Made by a program: the position numbers and the translations under genes. From the NCBI RefSeq assembly GCF_000813745.1, contig NZ_JWLC01000008.1, positions 356,143-420,142 on the forward strand: 64,000 nucleotides of DNA. The letters are read 5' to 3'. The DNA is from Leisingera sp. ANG-M1 (GTDB taxonomy: Bacteria > Pseudomonadota > Alphaproteobacteria > Rhodobacterales > Rhodobacteraceae). A model generated the notes under the pieces. It saw only the letters and a list, made by a program, of their open reading frames with translations, was not told where the DNA came from and made no database searches. Of the stretch, positions 20,317 through 29,074 are shown piece by piece; positions within the stretch are counted from its first letter, which is position 1, and every line of letters starts with the position of its first letter.

Positions 20317-21323
20317 ACCGCTTTCCCTTTGAAAAGGCCGGTGGGCTTGAACAGGAGGACAACGATCAGGATCGCGAAGGAGACCGCGAACTTGTAGTCG
20401 GTGCTGAGGAGCTGAACCAGCCCGTCAGGCGCCAGGCTGTCCGGCAGCGAGTAGTTCAGGACCTTTTTCCAGGCATAGGTGATCGTCACCTCGGAAAAGG
20501 CGATGATGAATCCGCCGGCAATCGCCCCCAGCGGGTTGCCGAGGCCGCCGACGATGGCAGAGGCAAAAATCGGCAGCAGCAGCTGGAAATAGGTGAAGGG
20601 TTTGAACGACTTATCAAGGCCGTAAAGCACGCCGGCAATGGTCGCTAGTGCCGCCACGATCATCCAGGTGTACATCACCACGCGCTCCGGGTTGATGCCG
20701 GACAGCAGCGCCAGATCTTCGTTATCCGAATAGGCCCGCATGGATTTGCCGGTGCGGGTCTTGTTCAGGAACCAGAACAGCACCGCCACCACGATGATCG
20801 CGGTGATCACGGTGATGCCTTGGGTGGTCTTGATCGCCAGACCTTCATTGAGGCCGGTCATCTGCTTGAAGGTGCGGGCCTTGATGATAAAGCGTTCGCC
20901 ATCGGCAAACCGTTGGTCGCCGGGGCCGATGATGAAGCGCACAAGGCCGTTCATCATGAACATCACCCCCAGCGAGACCATCACGAAGATCACCGGTTTT
21001 GCCTTCTGCTCCCGGTAAAATCGATAGACGGTGCGGTCAGTGAGCAGCGCCAGCAGGATGGTGCCGCCAATGCCAAAGGGCAGGGCGAGTAGGGCCGTCG
21101 GCAGCACGCCAAAGCTGATCCCCATCGACTGGAACAGCCAGGTGAACAGGATTGTCACCATCGCGCCAAAGGCCATGGTGTCGCCATGGGCAAAATTCGA
21201 GAACCGCAGGATCCCGTATATCAGCGTCACCCCCAGCGCGCCGAGCGCCAGCTGACTGCCATAGGCCAGTCCCGGAATAACAACAAAATTGGAAAGCGCC
21301 ACAAGGGCGTTGAGAAGATCCAT
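20313..21323 (-). CDS. livH: Branched-chain amino acid/amide ABC permease LivH
   Basis: A 336-aa permease partner of LivM. The family core is present: LALGALGVTLIYGILRFSNFAHGD, here quoted only in part by its key residues G-V-T-L-I-Y-G and F-A-H-G-D, and GGLGNPLGAIAGG in the second half. The start at 21323 (MDLLNALVAL) shares a base with the stop of a small secreted-protein gene (TAATG), so a longer upstream frame is rejected. With LivM it forms the membrane channel fed by the binding protein at 23395-24588. Confidence 0.93.
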   Translation of the reverse strand: MDLLNALVALSNFVVIPGLAYGSQLALGALGVTLIYGILRFSNFAHGDTMAFGAMVTILFTWLFQSMGISFGVLPTALLALPFGIGGTILLALLTDRTVYRFYREQKAKPVIFVMVSLGVMFMMNGLVRFIIGPGDQRFADGERFIIKARTFKQMTGLNEGLAIKTTQGITVITAIIVVAVLFWFLNKTRTGKSMRAYSDNEDLALLSGINPERVVMYTWMIVAALATIAGVLYGLDKSFKPFTYFQLLLPIFASAIVGGLGNPLGAIAGGFIIAFSEVTITYAWKKVLNYSLPDSLAPDGLVQLLSTDYKFAVSFAILIVVLLFKPTGLFKGKAV

Positions 21324-21742
21324 TAGTAAAGCCCCGTTCCCGATTGGCAATCCAATTGGATTTTGACCATATCGCTACGGTCTCCGTTATTTGAGTGATG
21401 CCAGGTTACGCGACCGTCCCGGCGGCCCTCTACTTTGTCTTTTGGCAGCAGAGAGGTGTCGGAAGTGAAAGCACTGCTCCAAGCAGAATAGCTTGTGCCT
21501 TTCGGAGCCCAAATGTGGGCAGCACAATATCCATCGACACAGTGGTGAAAGTACTGAATCCTGACCGTGTCACCGGCCTGAAGTTCAAGGACCCCATCTT
21601 CGTCCGTCGCAATCACCTGAGGCGTTGTGACTTCGCAGGCATACGTTGGATCCAATGCGGCCAAGCCGGTTTGCGCCGTGGCACAAATTGCGGCAGTCGC
21701 TAAAGCTGCTGAGCCGCAGGTTCGACTGAAATTTTCAACCAT
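21323..21742 (-). CDS. Small secreted protein of unknown function inside the liv operon
   Basis: A 139-aa protein I do not recognise. The N-terminus (NFSRTCGSAALATAAICATA) looks like a signal peptide ending around residue 29. The mature part has four cysteines (in YACEV, HHCVDGYC and LDCQ), which could form two disulfides, and a His-rich HHC patch. It has a good ribosome site (GGAGGG), starts 6 bases after livF and overlaps the livH start by one base, so it is a genuine operon member. No liv operon I know of contains such a gene. A periplasmic accessory role in transport is possible. Confidence 0.75.
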   Translation of the reverse strand: MVENFSRTCGSAALATAAICATAQTGLAALDPTYACEVTTPQVIATDEDGVLELQAGDTVRIQYFHHCVDGYCAAHIWAPKGTSYSAWSSAFTSDTSLLPKDKVEGRRDGRVTWHHSNNGDRSDMVKIQLDCQSGTGLY

Positions 21743-21748
21743 TCTGTT

Positions 21749-22462
21749 TCACCCTCCCAAGAACGACTTGCGTACTTCGGGATCGGCCAGAAGCTCTTTA
21801 CCGGTGCCGGTATAGGCATTGCGCCCCTGCACCAGGACATAGCCTTTGTCCGCGATCTCAAGCGCTTGCTTGGCGTTTTGCTCCACCATCAGGATCGGCA
21901 GCCCGGTGCGGGCGACTTCGATGATCCGGTCGAACAACTCGTCCATCACAATAGGCGACACACCCGCGGTGGGTTCGTCCAGCATCAGCACCTTCGGCTT
22001 GGTCATCAGCGCGCGGCCCACGGCCACCTGCTGGCGCTGGCCGCCGGACAGTTCACCGGCCGGCTGGTTGCGCTTTTCCTTCAGGATCGGGAACAGGTGA
22101 TAGACCTGCTCCATCGTGTCCCGGATATCGTCGGTGCGGATAAAGGCGCCCATCTCCAGGTTTTCCTCAACCGTCATCGAGGTGAAGATGTTGTGGGTCT
22201 GGGGCACAAACCCCATGCCCTTGATCACCCGGTCCTGCGGTGACAGCGCGGTGATATCCTCACCGCCCAGACGCACTGATCCGGACCGGACATTCAGCAT
22301 CCCGAAGGTTGCCTTCATGGCGGTGGATTTGCCGGCCCCGTTCGGGCCTACGATTACGGCGATTTCGCCGGGGTTCACGGCGATAGTGCAGTCATGCAGA
22401 ATATCCGGCCCCTTGCCGTATCCGCCTGTCATGCAGTCGCCAATCAAAAATGGTTCAGACAT
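21749..22462 (-). CDS. livF: ABC transporter ATPase LivF
   Basis: A 237-aa ATPase subunit of the liv-type importer. Walker A GPNGAGKST, signature LSGGQRQQVAVGRALM and Walker B VLMLDEPTAGVSP are visible, and the C-terminal pattern LMVEQNAKQALEIAD is the LivF hallmark. It follows livG after 48 bases and is followed, after 6 bases, by the small secreted-protein gene. It couples ATP hydrolysis to transport at the inner membrane. Identification is firm. Confidence 0.95.
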   Translation of the reverse strand: MSEPFLIGDCMTGGYGKGPDILHDCTIAVNPGEIAVIVGPNGAGKSTAMKATFGMLNVRSGSVRLGGEDITALSPQDRVIKGMGFVPQTHNIFTSMTVEENLEMGAFIRTDDIRDTMEQVYHLFPILKEKRNQPAGELSGGQRQQVAVGRALMTKPKVLMLDEPTAGVSPIVMDELFDRIIEVARTGLPILMVEQNAKQALEIADKGYVLVQGRNAYTGTGKELLADPEVRKSFLGG

Positions 22463-22510
22463 TCATATGCTCCGTTCCCCTTCGCAGGGGGGCAACGCGG
22501 CGCAAAGGCA

Positions 22511-23296
22511 TTACGCCTCGGCCAGCTTGTCTTTGTTCTTCAGGCCGGTGCCCAGATAGGCTTCGATCACGTGCTCGTTCGCCTTGATCTCGTCCAGGGT
22601 GCCCTCAGCCAGCTTCTTGCCTTCGGCCATGCAGATCACCGGATCGCAGAGGCGGCCGATGAATTCCATGTCATGCTCAATCACGACAAAGGTATAGCCG
22701 CGCTCTTCATTGAGGCGCTTGATGGCATCGGCGATGGTGTAGAGCAGGGTGCGGTTCACACCGGCGCCGACCTCATCCAGGAAGACGATCTTGGCGTCCA
22801 CCATCATGGTCCGGCCAAGCTCCAGCAGCTTTTTCTGGCCGCCCGATACTTGGCCCGCTTTCAGATCCGCGATGTGGCTGATGGTGAGGAACTCCAGCAC
22901 CTCATCCGCCTTGGCGCGCAATGCGCGTTCCTCGTCGGCAATCCGCTTGCGGCCGAACCAGGTGTTCCACAGGGTCTCACCCGACTGGTTGCCCGGCACC
23001 ATCATCAGGTTTTCCCGGCAGGTCATCGAGGAGAACTCATGCGCGATCTGGAAGGTGCGCAGCAGCCCTTTATGGAATAGCTCATGCGGGGGCAGGCCGG
23101 TGATATCCTCGCCATCCATGGTGACACGGCCGGAGGTCGGCGGCAGAACACCCGCGATTACATTGAACAAAGTGGTTTTGCCGGCGCCGTTCGGGCCGAT
23201 CAAACCGGTTATGGAGCCCTTAGCGATTTCCAGCGAAGCGCCGTCCACCGCGTGGAACCCGCCGAAGTGCTTATGCAAGTCCTCGACGACGATCAT
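22511..23296 (-). CDS. livG: ABC transporter ATPase LivG
   Basis: A 261-aa ATPase subunit, partner of LivF. Walker A GPNGAGKTT, signature SGGQKKLLELGR and Walker B KIVFLDEVGAGVN are present; the LivG-type C-terminus (VIEHDMEFIGRLCD, then IKANEHVIEAYLG) is clear. The glutamate after Walker B aspartate is retained (LDEVGAG), though the usual P of DEP is replaced by V. A stable hairpin lies between this gene and the binding-protein gene upstream, likely lowering its expression relative to the binding protein. Confidence 0.95.
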   Translation of the reverse strand: MIVVEDLHKHFGGFHAVDGASLEIAKGSITGLIGPNGAGKTTLFNVIAGVLPPTSGRVTMDGEDITGLPPHELFHKGLLRTFQIAHEFSSMTCRENLMMVPGNQSGETLWNTWFGRKRIADEERALRAKADEVLEFLTISHIADLKAGQVSGGQKKLLELGRTMMVDAKIVFLDEVGAGVNRTLLYTIADAIKRLNEERGYTFVVIEHDMEFIGRLCDPVICMAEGKKLAEGTLDEIKANEHVIEAYLGTGLKNKDKLAEA

Positions 23297-23343
23297 GTCA
23301 TTTCATCCCCTGCCGCGATTTTGCGGCGTTTTTAAACTTGGAA

Positions 23344-23366
23344 CAGCCCGGGCGATGCCCGGGCTG
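23344..23366 (-). promoter_or_regulatory. Hairpin between the binding-protein gene and livG
   Basis: CAGCCCGGGC pairs with GCCCGGGCTG over a 3-base loop. On the minus strand there is no T tract, so it is probably an RNA-stabilising or partial-termination element that gives more binding protein than permease mRNA. On the plus strand a CTTTTT run follows it. Confidence 0.6.
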
Positions 23367-23394
23367 CTCTTTTTCGTTGCTTTTCTGATGGTTA

Positions 23395-24588
23395 TCAGCG
23401 GAAGCGCAGGGTTTCGTTCTTGCCGCCCTTCACTTCGATCTCACGGTAGGAGCCTGCGCTCTCACCGGGGCCGATCAGCTCAACGCCGGTTGCGCCCTGA
23501 TAGTCGACCTCACCGCCGGCGGCGAGGATTTCCAGCGCCTTGCCCAGCTCACCCGGGTTAATCGGCTCGCCCGGCGCGTTTGCCACGTCCAGGATCTTGC
23601 CGACATAGTCCGCCGGGTTGGTAGAGTTGGCAGCCTGCATCGCCAGCATGAACAGCGCGGCTGCGTCATAGGATTCCGGCGCATAGGCAGAGGTACCGTC
23701 AAAGCCGCGCTCTTTTGCCATTTCGGCAAAGATTTCAGCGCCTTTGGAGTCGGAGCCTGCGATCTGGCCAAAGGAGCCATCCAGGTCCGGGCCAACGTTT
23801 GCCGGCAGGGTGTCGCCGATCATGCCGCCGGGCAGGCCGAAGGTGTCAAACGCACCGGAGTCCAGCGCGCCCTGGATGATGCCCAGGCCGCCCTGGTCAA
23901 GGTAGCCTGCAACCACCAGGATGTCGCCGCCGGCAGAGGCCAGCGCGCCAACTTCAGCCGAATAGTCGCCCTTGCCGTCTTCATGTGCGGTCACGATGGT
24001 GACTTCGCCGCCAACACCTTCAAATGAGGTCTTGATCGCGTCAGCCAGGCCCTTGCCGTAGTCGTTGTTGGTGTAAGTCAGCGCGATCGAGTTGATGCCG
24101 CGCTCTTTCAGGATCTCGGCCATCACCTGGCCTTCACGCGCGTCCGACGGCGAGGTGCGGAAGAACAGACCGTTGTCTTCCATGGTGCTGAGGCCCGGCG
24201 AGGTTGCCGACGGCGAGATCATTACCATGCCGTTCGGGATCGCCACGTTCTGCAGCATGGCGCCGGTCACGCCCGAGCAGTCGCCGCCGATAATGCCGTT
24301 GACGCCGTCCGCTATCAGTTTTTCAGCATTCGCAACGGCCAAACCGTTGTCGATGCAGCCGGTGTCGGCGCGCATGGGGGTCACGGTGGCGCTGTCCAGC
24401 AGCTTGCCCGACTTGGTGACCTCTTCCATGGCCAGCTCGGCGCCGTCTGCCATTGCAGGGGCCAGCGATTCAATCGGTCCGGTAAAGCCGAACTGCACGC
24501 CCAGTTTCACTTCCTTGGCGTGTCCGCCGGCATAGGCAGTGCCAGCCGTCAGCGCAGCGGCCGCGGTGGCCATCAGCAGTTTCTTCAT
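23395..24588 (-). CDS. livK: Periplasmic binding protein of the liv-type ABC transporter
   Basis: A 397-aa type 1 periplasmic binding protein of the branched-chain amino acid/amide family. The signal peptide is MKKLLMATAAAALTAGTAYA, and the mature part begins with VKLGVQFGFTGPIESLAP, the family start. A hinge-type pattern DYGKGLADAIK is visible. The start at 24588 has GGGAG just upstream; a longer frame lacks a signal peptide and is rejected. It is the first gene of the operon and presumably the most expressed. The ligand is not evident; amides and urea are alternatives to leucine. Confidence 0.92.
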   Translation of the reverse strand: MKKLLMATAAAALTAGTAYAGGHAKEVKLGVQFGFTGPIESLAPAMADGAELAMEEVTKSGKLLDSATVTPMRADTGCIDNGLAVANAEKLIADGVNGIIGGDCSGVTGAMLQNVAIPNGMVMISPSATSPGLSTMEDNGLFFRTSPSDAREGQVMAEILKERGINSIALTYTNNDYGKGLADAIKTSFEGVGGEVTIVTAHEDGKGDYSAEVGALASAGGDILVVAGYLDQGGLGIIQGALDSGAFDTFGLPGGMIGDTLPANVGPDLDGSFGQIAGSDSKGAEIFAEMAKERGFDGTSAYAPESYDAAALFMLAMQAANSTNPADYVGKILDVANAPGEPINPGELGKALEILAAGGEVDYQGATGVELIGPGESAGSYREIEVKGGKNETLRFR

Positions 24589-24774
24589 TTGAAAACTCCC
24601 ATTGTTGGAACAAAAATGTTCACATCGGACCCTAGGCAAGGCGGTTGAAAAAGAAAAGTCTTATCGAACCGGAACACTTTCCTTGGGCCGTTTGGTTGAA
24701 GCTGCATCCCATAGGATCCCCGATGCAGCGCGGGCGTGCCTGTACAAGGAAAACATCAGAAGGAAAAGACCCCG

Positions 24775-25878
24775 ATGCTACGAAACTTTCTGCAGCTGAC
24801 GCTTTCCGTAACGTTTCTGGCGGTTTTCTCTTCGGCCCAGGCGGAAAATCTGAAAAGCAGCCAGGGCAGCCTGTCCGTGACGCAGGTTGCGTCGGGCTTT
24901 GATGTGCCCTGGGCTTTTGATTTTCTGCCGGACGGCAGCTTGCTGGTCACCGAACGGGATGGACAGCTTTTTCATGTGAGTGAAGGCCGCAGACAGCGTG
25001 TTTCCGGCACCCCTGCCGTGGCTGCTGGAGGGCAGGGCGGCCTGCTTGATGTGATGGTGCCGCGGGATTTCAGCCAAAGCCGCGAGGTCTTCCTGACCTT
25101 TGCCAAGCGACAGGGGCGCGGCGCAGGAACAGCGCTGGCGATTGGGCGTCTTAGTTCGGATCATTCCAGGCTGACCGGTGTCAGGGTTCTGTTCGAAGCA
25201 GCACCCGGATCGCAGGGCGGTCGGCACTTCGGCTCCCGCGTGGTCGAGGCGCGCGACGGCACGCTGTTTCTCTCGCTGGGTGAGCGCGGCGACCGGCCCA
25301 GCGCCCAAAACCTGCGGCTGCATCAGGGCTCGGTCGTGCGGATCAACCGGGACGGCACGATCCCGCATGGCAACCCCTTTGCCGGACGGGCGGATGCCCA
25401 GCCGGAGATCTGGTCTTACGGGCATCGGAACCCGCAGGGCATGTCCTTGGACTTGAAGGGAAACCTCTGGGTGGCTGAACATGGCGCCAAGGGCGGGGAC
25501 GAGGTGAACCGGGTGCGCAAAGGCGCCAACTATGGCTGGCCGGTGATCGCCTACGGGCGGCATTACTCCGGTCTGAAAATCGGCGAGGGAACAGCGAAAG
25601 CCGGCATGGAGCAGCCGGAATGGTACTGGGACCCCTCCATAGCTCCGTCCGGGATGATGATTTACTCCGGCCGAATGTGGTCCGAATGGCGCGGGAATGT
25701 TTTCGTGGGTTCGCTGAAGTTCGACTACATTGCCCGTCTTTCCGGCTCTCCCCTGAGGGAAACTGAACAATTGCGCAGTGAAGAAACAGGCCGCATCCGC
25801 GACGTGCAGGAGGCGCCGGATGGCAGTATTTGGTTCGCCTCGGAAGGTGAGGGAGGCATTTTCAGGATATCCAGATGA
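24775..25878 (+). CDS. PQQ-dependent sugar dehydrogenase family protein (YliI-like)
   Basis: A 367-aa exported six-bladed beta-propeller of the glucose/sorbosone dehydrogenase family; E. coli YliI (Asd) is an aldose sugar dehydrogenase using PQQ. A signal peptide runs from MLRNFLQLTLSVTFLAVFSS to about residue 23. Family motifs include GFDVPWAFDFLPDG, GHRNPQGMSLD and EHGAKGGDEVNRV. The start at 24775 has AGAAGGA upstream. It is divergent from the liv operon, and a small exported protein gene follows 53 bases later. PQQ use is inferred from the family; no pqq genes are in this window. Confidence 0.87.
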   Translation: MLRNFLQLTLSVTFLAVFSSAQAENLKSSQGSLSVTQVASGFDVPWAFDFLPDGSLLVTERDGQLFHVSEGRRQRVSGTPAVAAGGQGGLLDVMVPRDFSQSREVFLTFAKRQGRGAGTALAIGRLSSDHSRLTGVRVLFEAAPGSQGGRHFGSRVVEARDGTLFLSLGERGDRPSAQNLRLHQGSVVRINRDGTIPHGNPFAGRADAQPEIWSYGHRNPQGMSLDLKGNLWVAEHGAKGGDEVNRVRKGANYGWPVIAYGRHYSGLKIGEGTAKAGMEQPEWYWDPSIAPSGMMIYSGRMWSEWRGNVFVGSLKFDYIARLSGSPLRETEQLRSEETGRIRDVQEAPDGSIWFASEGEGGIFRISR

Positions 25879-25931
25879 ATGGCGCTAAGTGGATGGAAAG
25901 ACCGCTTGCTCATCACAATAAGGATACTGGA

Positions 25932-26348
25932 ATGAAAATCTTGCTTGCAGCAATCCTGGCCGCCGTCCTGCCAGGGGTGGCTTGGGCTCAGGACAGCATC
26001 TTCAAGTCATATGAAAGCTACGAGCGCTTTGTCGACACAGTAATCAAGACCCGTGACTTCAAACAGCTGATCAACCGGTTGGGCGGGCGCGATGAATACA
26101 CCCCCGAGCAACTGCGCAGTGCTCAGGGGCGTTTGCTGTCGATCTATCCGCGGGACTTTACAAGCGGAGGGCTGGCGCTGCGGCAGGAGCTGATGAACGG
26201 ATTCAGCAAGGAGGTCCGGATCTACTGGAACGACGCAATTCTTAGCTACTGCTACTACTATGCTTTCATCCACGACCATGGCGACGGCGTTGTGGTGCTG
26301 AAGTTTGACCTCAACACCAATTCGGACGTTATCTTCGGGAAGCTATGA
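25932..26348 (+). CDS. Small exported protein of unknown function
   Basis: A 138-aa protein I do not recognise. The N-terminus MKILLAAILAAVLPGVAWA is a clear signal peptide with a likely cut before QDSIF. The mature part has no cysteine pair beyond a single C in SYCYYYAF, a run of tyrosines, and a C-terminal DFTSGGLALRQELMNGF region. The start at 25932 is chosen because it gives the signal peptide; an in-frame start at 25875 overlaps the stop of the dehydrogenase gene. It probably shares that gene's transcript. Confidence 0.65.
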   Translation: MKILLAAILAAVLPGVAWAQDSIFKSYESYERFVDTVIKTRDFKQLINRLGGRDEYTPEQLRSAQGRLLSIYPRDFTSGGLALRQELMNGFSKEVRIYWNDAILSYCYYYAFIHDHGDGVVVLKFDLNTNSDVIFGKL

Positions 26349-26369
26349 ACGCGGCCCGGCCCTGTTTCC

Positions 26370-27374
26370 TCAAGCTTTGTAGGTCGCCGCCTTGCTGCCG
26401 CGCTCGCGGTATGGGGTGGTATCGTAATGCGCCCGGTAGCATTTCGAGAAATGCGACGGCGAGGCAAAACCGCAGGCAAGTGCCACGTTGATCACGCTCA
26501 TATCGGTCTGCATCAGCAGGTTGCGCGCTTTCTGCAGCCGAAGTTCCATGTAATAGCGTTTGGGCGAGCGGTTCAGATAGCGGCGGAACAGGCGCTCCAG
26601 CTGGCGGGTGGACATGCCGACATCCTGAGCCAGGATAGAGGGGCTGATCGGCTCCTCGATGTTGGCTTCCATCATCTGGATCACCATCGACAGCTTCGGA
26701 TGCCGCACGCCGATGCGGGTCGGGATCGACAGGCGCTGGGTGTCCTGGTCGGTGCGGATTGAAGAATAGATCAGCTGATCCGCGACAGCATTGGCCAGTT
26801 CTTCGCCGTGATCGTTGGCAATCAGTTTGAGCATCAGGTCGATGGACGAGGTGCCGCCCGCGGTCGACAGCCGGTTGCCGTCGATCACGAACACCGATTT
26901 GGTCAGGTCGACCTCATCGAACTCCTCGGCGAAACTGTCGGCGTTTTCCCAGTGAATTGTGGCGCGCTTGCCGTCCAGAAGCCCGGCTTTGGCCAAGGCA
27001 AAAGAGGCGGTGCAAAGACCGCCCATGGTCAGCCCTTTGCGGGCCTCCCGGCGCAGCCAGGCCAGCAGCTTTTTGGTGGTGGCTTCCTGCACATCAATGC
27101 CGGAACAGACCATCACGACATCATCGCGGTGCAGTTCCATCAGATCGTCGTCCAGCTGAAAGGTCGTGCCTGCCGAGCAGGTCATGGTGTCGCCGCCTTC
27201 GCCGATCAGCGTCCAGGAATAGCTGTTCTCGCCGTTCATCCGGTTGGCAATCCGCAGGCATTCGACAGCCGACGCATAAGACAGCATCGTGAACTTTTCG
27301 AGCAGCACAAAGACAAACCGTTTGGGCTGGCCGGCTTCAACTCCAGAATCAGCAGGCTTGCGTGGCGTCTGCAT
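26370..27374 (-). CDS. GlxA-type transcriptional regulator (DJ-1/PfpI plus AraC domains)
   Basis: A 334-aa regulator with an N-terminal DJ-1/PfpI-like domain (about residues 18-190, with the nucleophile-elbow pattern GGLCTASFALA) and a C-terminal AraC helix-turn-helix pair (about 225-320, ILAQDVGMSTRQLERLFRR and VALACGFASPSHFSKCYR). The family includes GbdR, CdhR and ArgR-type regulators that sense glycine betaine, carnitine or arginine. That is suggestive next to a genome carrying tmpAB and an MttB homologue, but the ligand cannot be read from sequence. It is divergent from the DAHP synthase gene. Confidence 0.9.
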   Translation of the reverse strand: MQTPRKPADSGVEAGQPKRFVFVLLEKFTMLSYASAVECLRIANRMNGENSYSWTLIGEGGDTMTCSAGTTFQLDDDLMELHRDDVVMVCSGIDVQEATTKKLLAWLRREARKGLTMGGLCTASFALAKAGLLDGKRATIHWENADSFAEEFDEVDLTKSVFVIDGNRLSTAGGTSSIDLMLKLIANDHGEELANAVADQLIYSSIRTDQDTQRLSIPTRIGVRHPKLSMVIQMMEANIEEPISPSILAQDVGMSTRQLERLFRRYLNRSPKRYYMELRLQKARNLLMQTDMSVINVALACGFASPSHFSKCYRAHYDTTPYRERGSKAATYKA

Positions 27375-27555
27375 GGCGAGCGTCCTTCAAGAAACAGGTC
27401 GGGCCGCGGAGGCATGCGCCGCGGCAGGTCGGGAAACCGTGCTCACAGCTTGCGGTCCGGGTCAAGTGGGCTCAATTCTAAACTGGCCTCTCCGGTGCGG
27501 ATTTTGTATAGAGCACCCGTTATACCTTAAAGACCTCTTAAGCGGAGATAAAGTC

Positions 27556-28926
27556 ATGAGCGAATGGCAAAAATCGGACTGGCGCAACAAGCCGCGGGTT
27601 CAGATGCCGGACTACACGGATGCGGCAGCCCTGAACGCTGTCGAGGCTCAGCTTTCCAACTTTCCGCCGCTGGTCTTTGCCGGCGAGGCACGGACGCTGA
27701 AACAGCACCTGGGTGCTGCAGGCCGCGGTGAAGCGTTCCTGCTGCAGGGCGGCGACTGCGCCGAAAGCTTTGATCAGTTCAGCGCCGACGGCATCCGCGA
27801 CACCTTCAAGGTGATGCTGCAGATGGCAATGGTGCTGACCTATGGCGCCAAGGTGCCGGTGGTGAAAGTGGGCCGTATGGCCGGCCAGTTTGCCAAGCCG
27901 CGCAGCGCGCCGACCGAAACGGTGGATGGCGTCGAACTGCCCAGCTACCGCGGCGACATCATCAACGAACTGGCCTTTACGCCCGAGGCCCGCATTCCGA
28001 ACCCGCAGAAGATGCTGCAGGCCTATACGCAGGCGGCGGCCACTGTGAACCTGCTGCGCGCCTTCTCGACCGGTGGCTTTGCAGACATGAGCCGGGTGCA
28101 TTCCTGGACTCTCGGTTTCACCGACGAGCAGGACGTCCAGAAATACACCGATATCGCCGACCGCATCCAGGATTCAATCGACTTCATGGCGGCCGCCGGC
28201 ATCACCGCGGACACCACCCATGAGTTTTCCACAGTGGAATTCTACACCAGCCACGAAGGCCTGCTGCTGGAGTACGAAGAAGCGCTGACCCGACTGGATT
28301 CGACGTCCGGCAAGTGGCTGGCCGGTTCCGGCCATATGATCTGGATCGGGGACCGCACCCGCCAGCCCGATGGCGCCCATGTGGAATTCTGCCGCGGAGT
28401 GCTGAACCCGATCGGCCTGAAATGCGGTCCGACCACCACAGCCGATGATCTCAAGGTGCTGATGTCGCGCCTGAATCCGGAGAACGAAGAGGGCAAGCTG
28501 ACCCTGATCGCGCGCTTTGGCGCCGGCAAGGCGGTTGAACACCTGCCGCGCCTGGTTAAGGCCGTGAAGGAAGAGGGCGCCAACGTAACCTGGGTCTGCG
28601 ATCCGATGCACGGCAACACCATCAAATCTTCGACCGGTTACAAGACCAGGCCCTTCGACAGCGTTCTGCGTGAGGTGCGTGATTTCTTCGGCGTGCATAA
28701 GGCCGAAGGCACCATCCCCGGCGGTGTGCATTTCGAGATGACCGGCCAGGACGTGACCGAATGCACCGGCGGCGTGCGCGCAGTGACCGAAGAGGATCTG
28801 AGCGACCGCTACCACACCGCCTGCGACCCGCGTCTGAACGCCAGCCAGTCGTTGGAACTGACCTTCCTGGTGGCAGAAGAACTCTCCGGCATGCGGAGCG
28901 CTCAAGGCAGCCGCCAGGCTGGCTGA
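27556..28926 (+). CDS. Class II 3-deoxy-7-phosphoheptulonate (DAHP) synthase
   Basis: A 456-aa plant-type (class II) DAHP synthase, the first step of the shikimate pathway, joining phosphoenolpyruvate and erythrose 4-phosphate. Hallmarks are LLQGGDCAESF, the KVGRMAGQFAKPRS block, GFTDEQ, HFWIGDRTR-like VGDRTR region (here IWIGDRTRQPDG) and WVCDPMHGNT. The start at 27556 (MSEWQKSDWRNKPR) matches the family; the frame is open further upstream but that region overlaps the divergent regulator gene. Length is normal for the class. Identification is firm. Confidence 0.96.
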   Translation: MSEWQKSDWRNKPRVQMPDYTDAAALNAVEAQLSNFPPLVFAGEARTLKQHLGAAGRGEAFLLQGGDCAESFDQFSADGIRDTFKVMLQMAMVLTYGAKVPVVKVGRMAGQFAKPRSAPTETVDGVELPSYRGDIINELAFTPEARIPNPQKMLQAYTQAAATVNLLRAFSTGGFADMSRVHSWTLGFTDEQDVQKYTDIADRIQDSIDFMAAAGITADTTHEFSTVEFYTSHEGLLLEYEEALTRLDSTSGKWLAGSGHMIWIGDRTRQPDGAHVEFCRGVLNPIGLKCGPTTTADDLKVLMSRLNPENEEGKLTLIARFGAGKAVEHLPRLVKAVKEEGANVTWVCDPMHGNTIKSSTGYKTRPFDSVLREVRDFFGVHKAEGTIPGGVHFEMTGQDVTECTGGVRAVTEEDLSDRYHTACDPRLNASQSLELTFLVAEELSGMRSAQGSRQAG

Positions 28927-28934
28927 ACACTGCA

Positions 28935-28956
28935 AGGGCCGCGGAAGTGCGGCCCT
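28935..28956 (+). terminator. Hairpin after the DAHP synthase gene
   Basis: AGGGCCGC pairs with GCGGCCCT around a 6-base loop, 9 bases after the stop codon. There is no T tract, so termination here would be weak or Rho-assisted. Confidence 0.5.
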
Positions 28957-28974
28957 ACTCAACAGCCTTAAGAA

Positions 28975-29010
28975 CAAAAAAGAACGCCCCGGGGTTCTCC
29001 TTCGGGGCGT
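28975..29010 (-). terminator. Terminator for the minus-strand PAS gene
   Basis: On the minus strand, ACGCCCC pairs with GGGGCGT and is followed by TTCTTTTTT. It lies 64 bases past the stop of the PAS-domain gene. Confidence 0.75.
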
Positions 29011-29074
29011 AGTGCATTCAAGTGCTATGACCTTGAATGAGGAATTCCTGGCCGCGGCTCGGCTGTGCCGGCGT

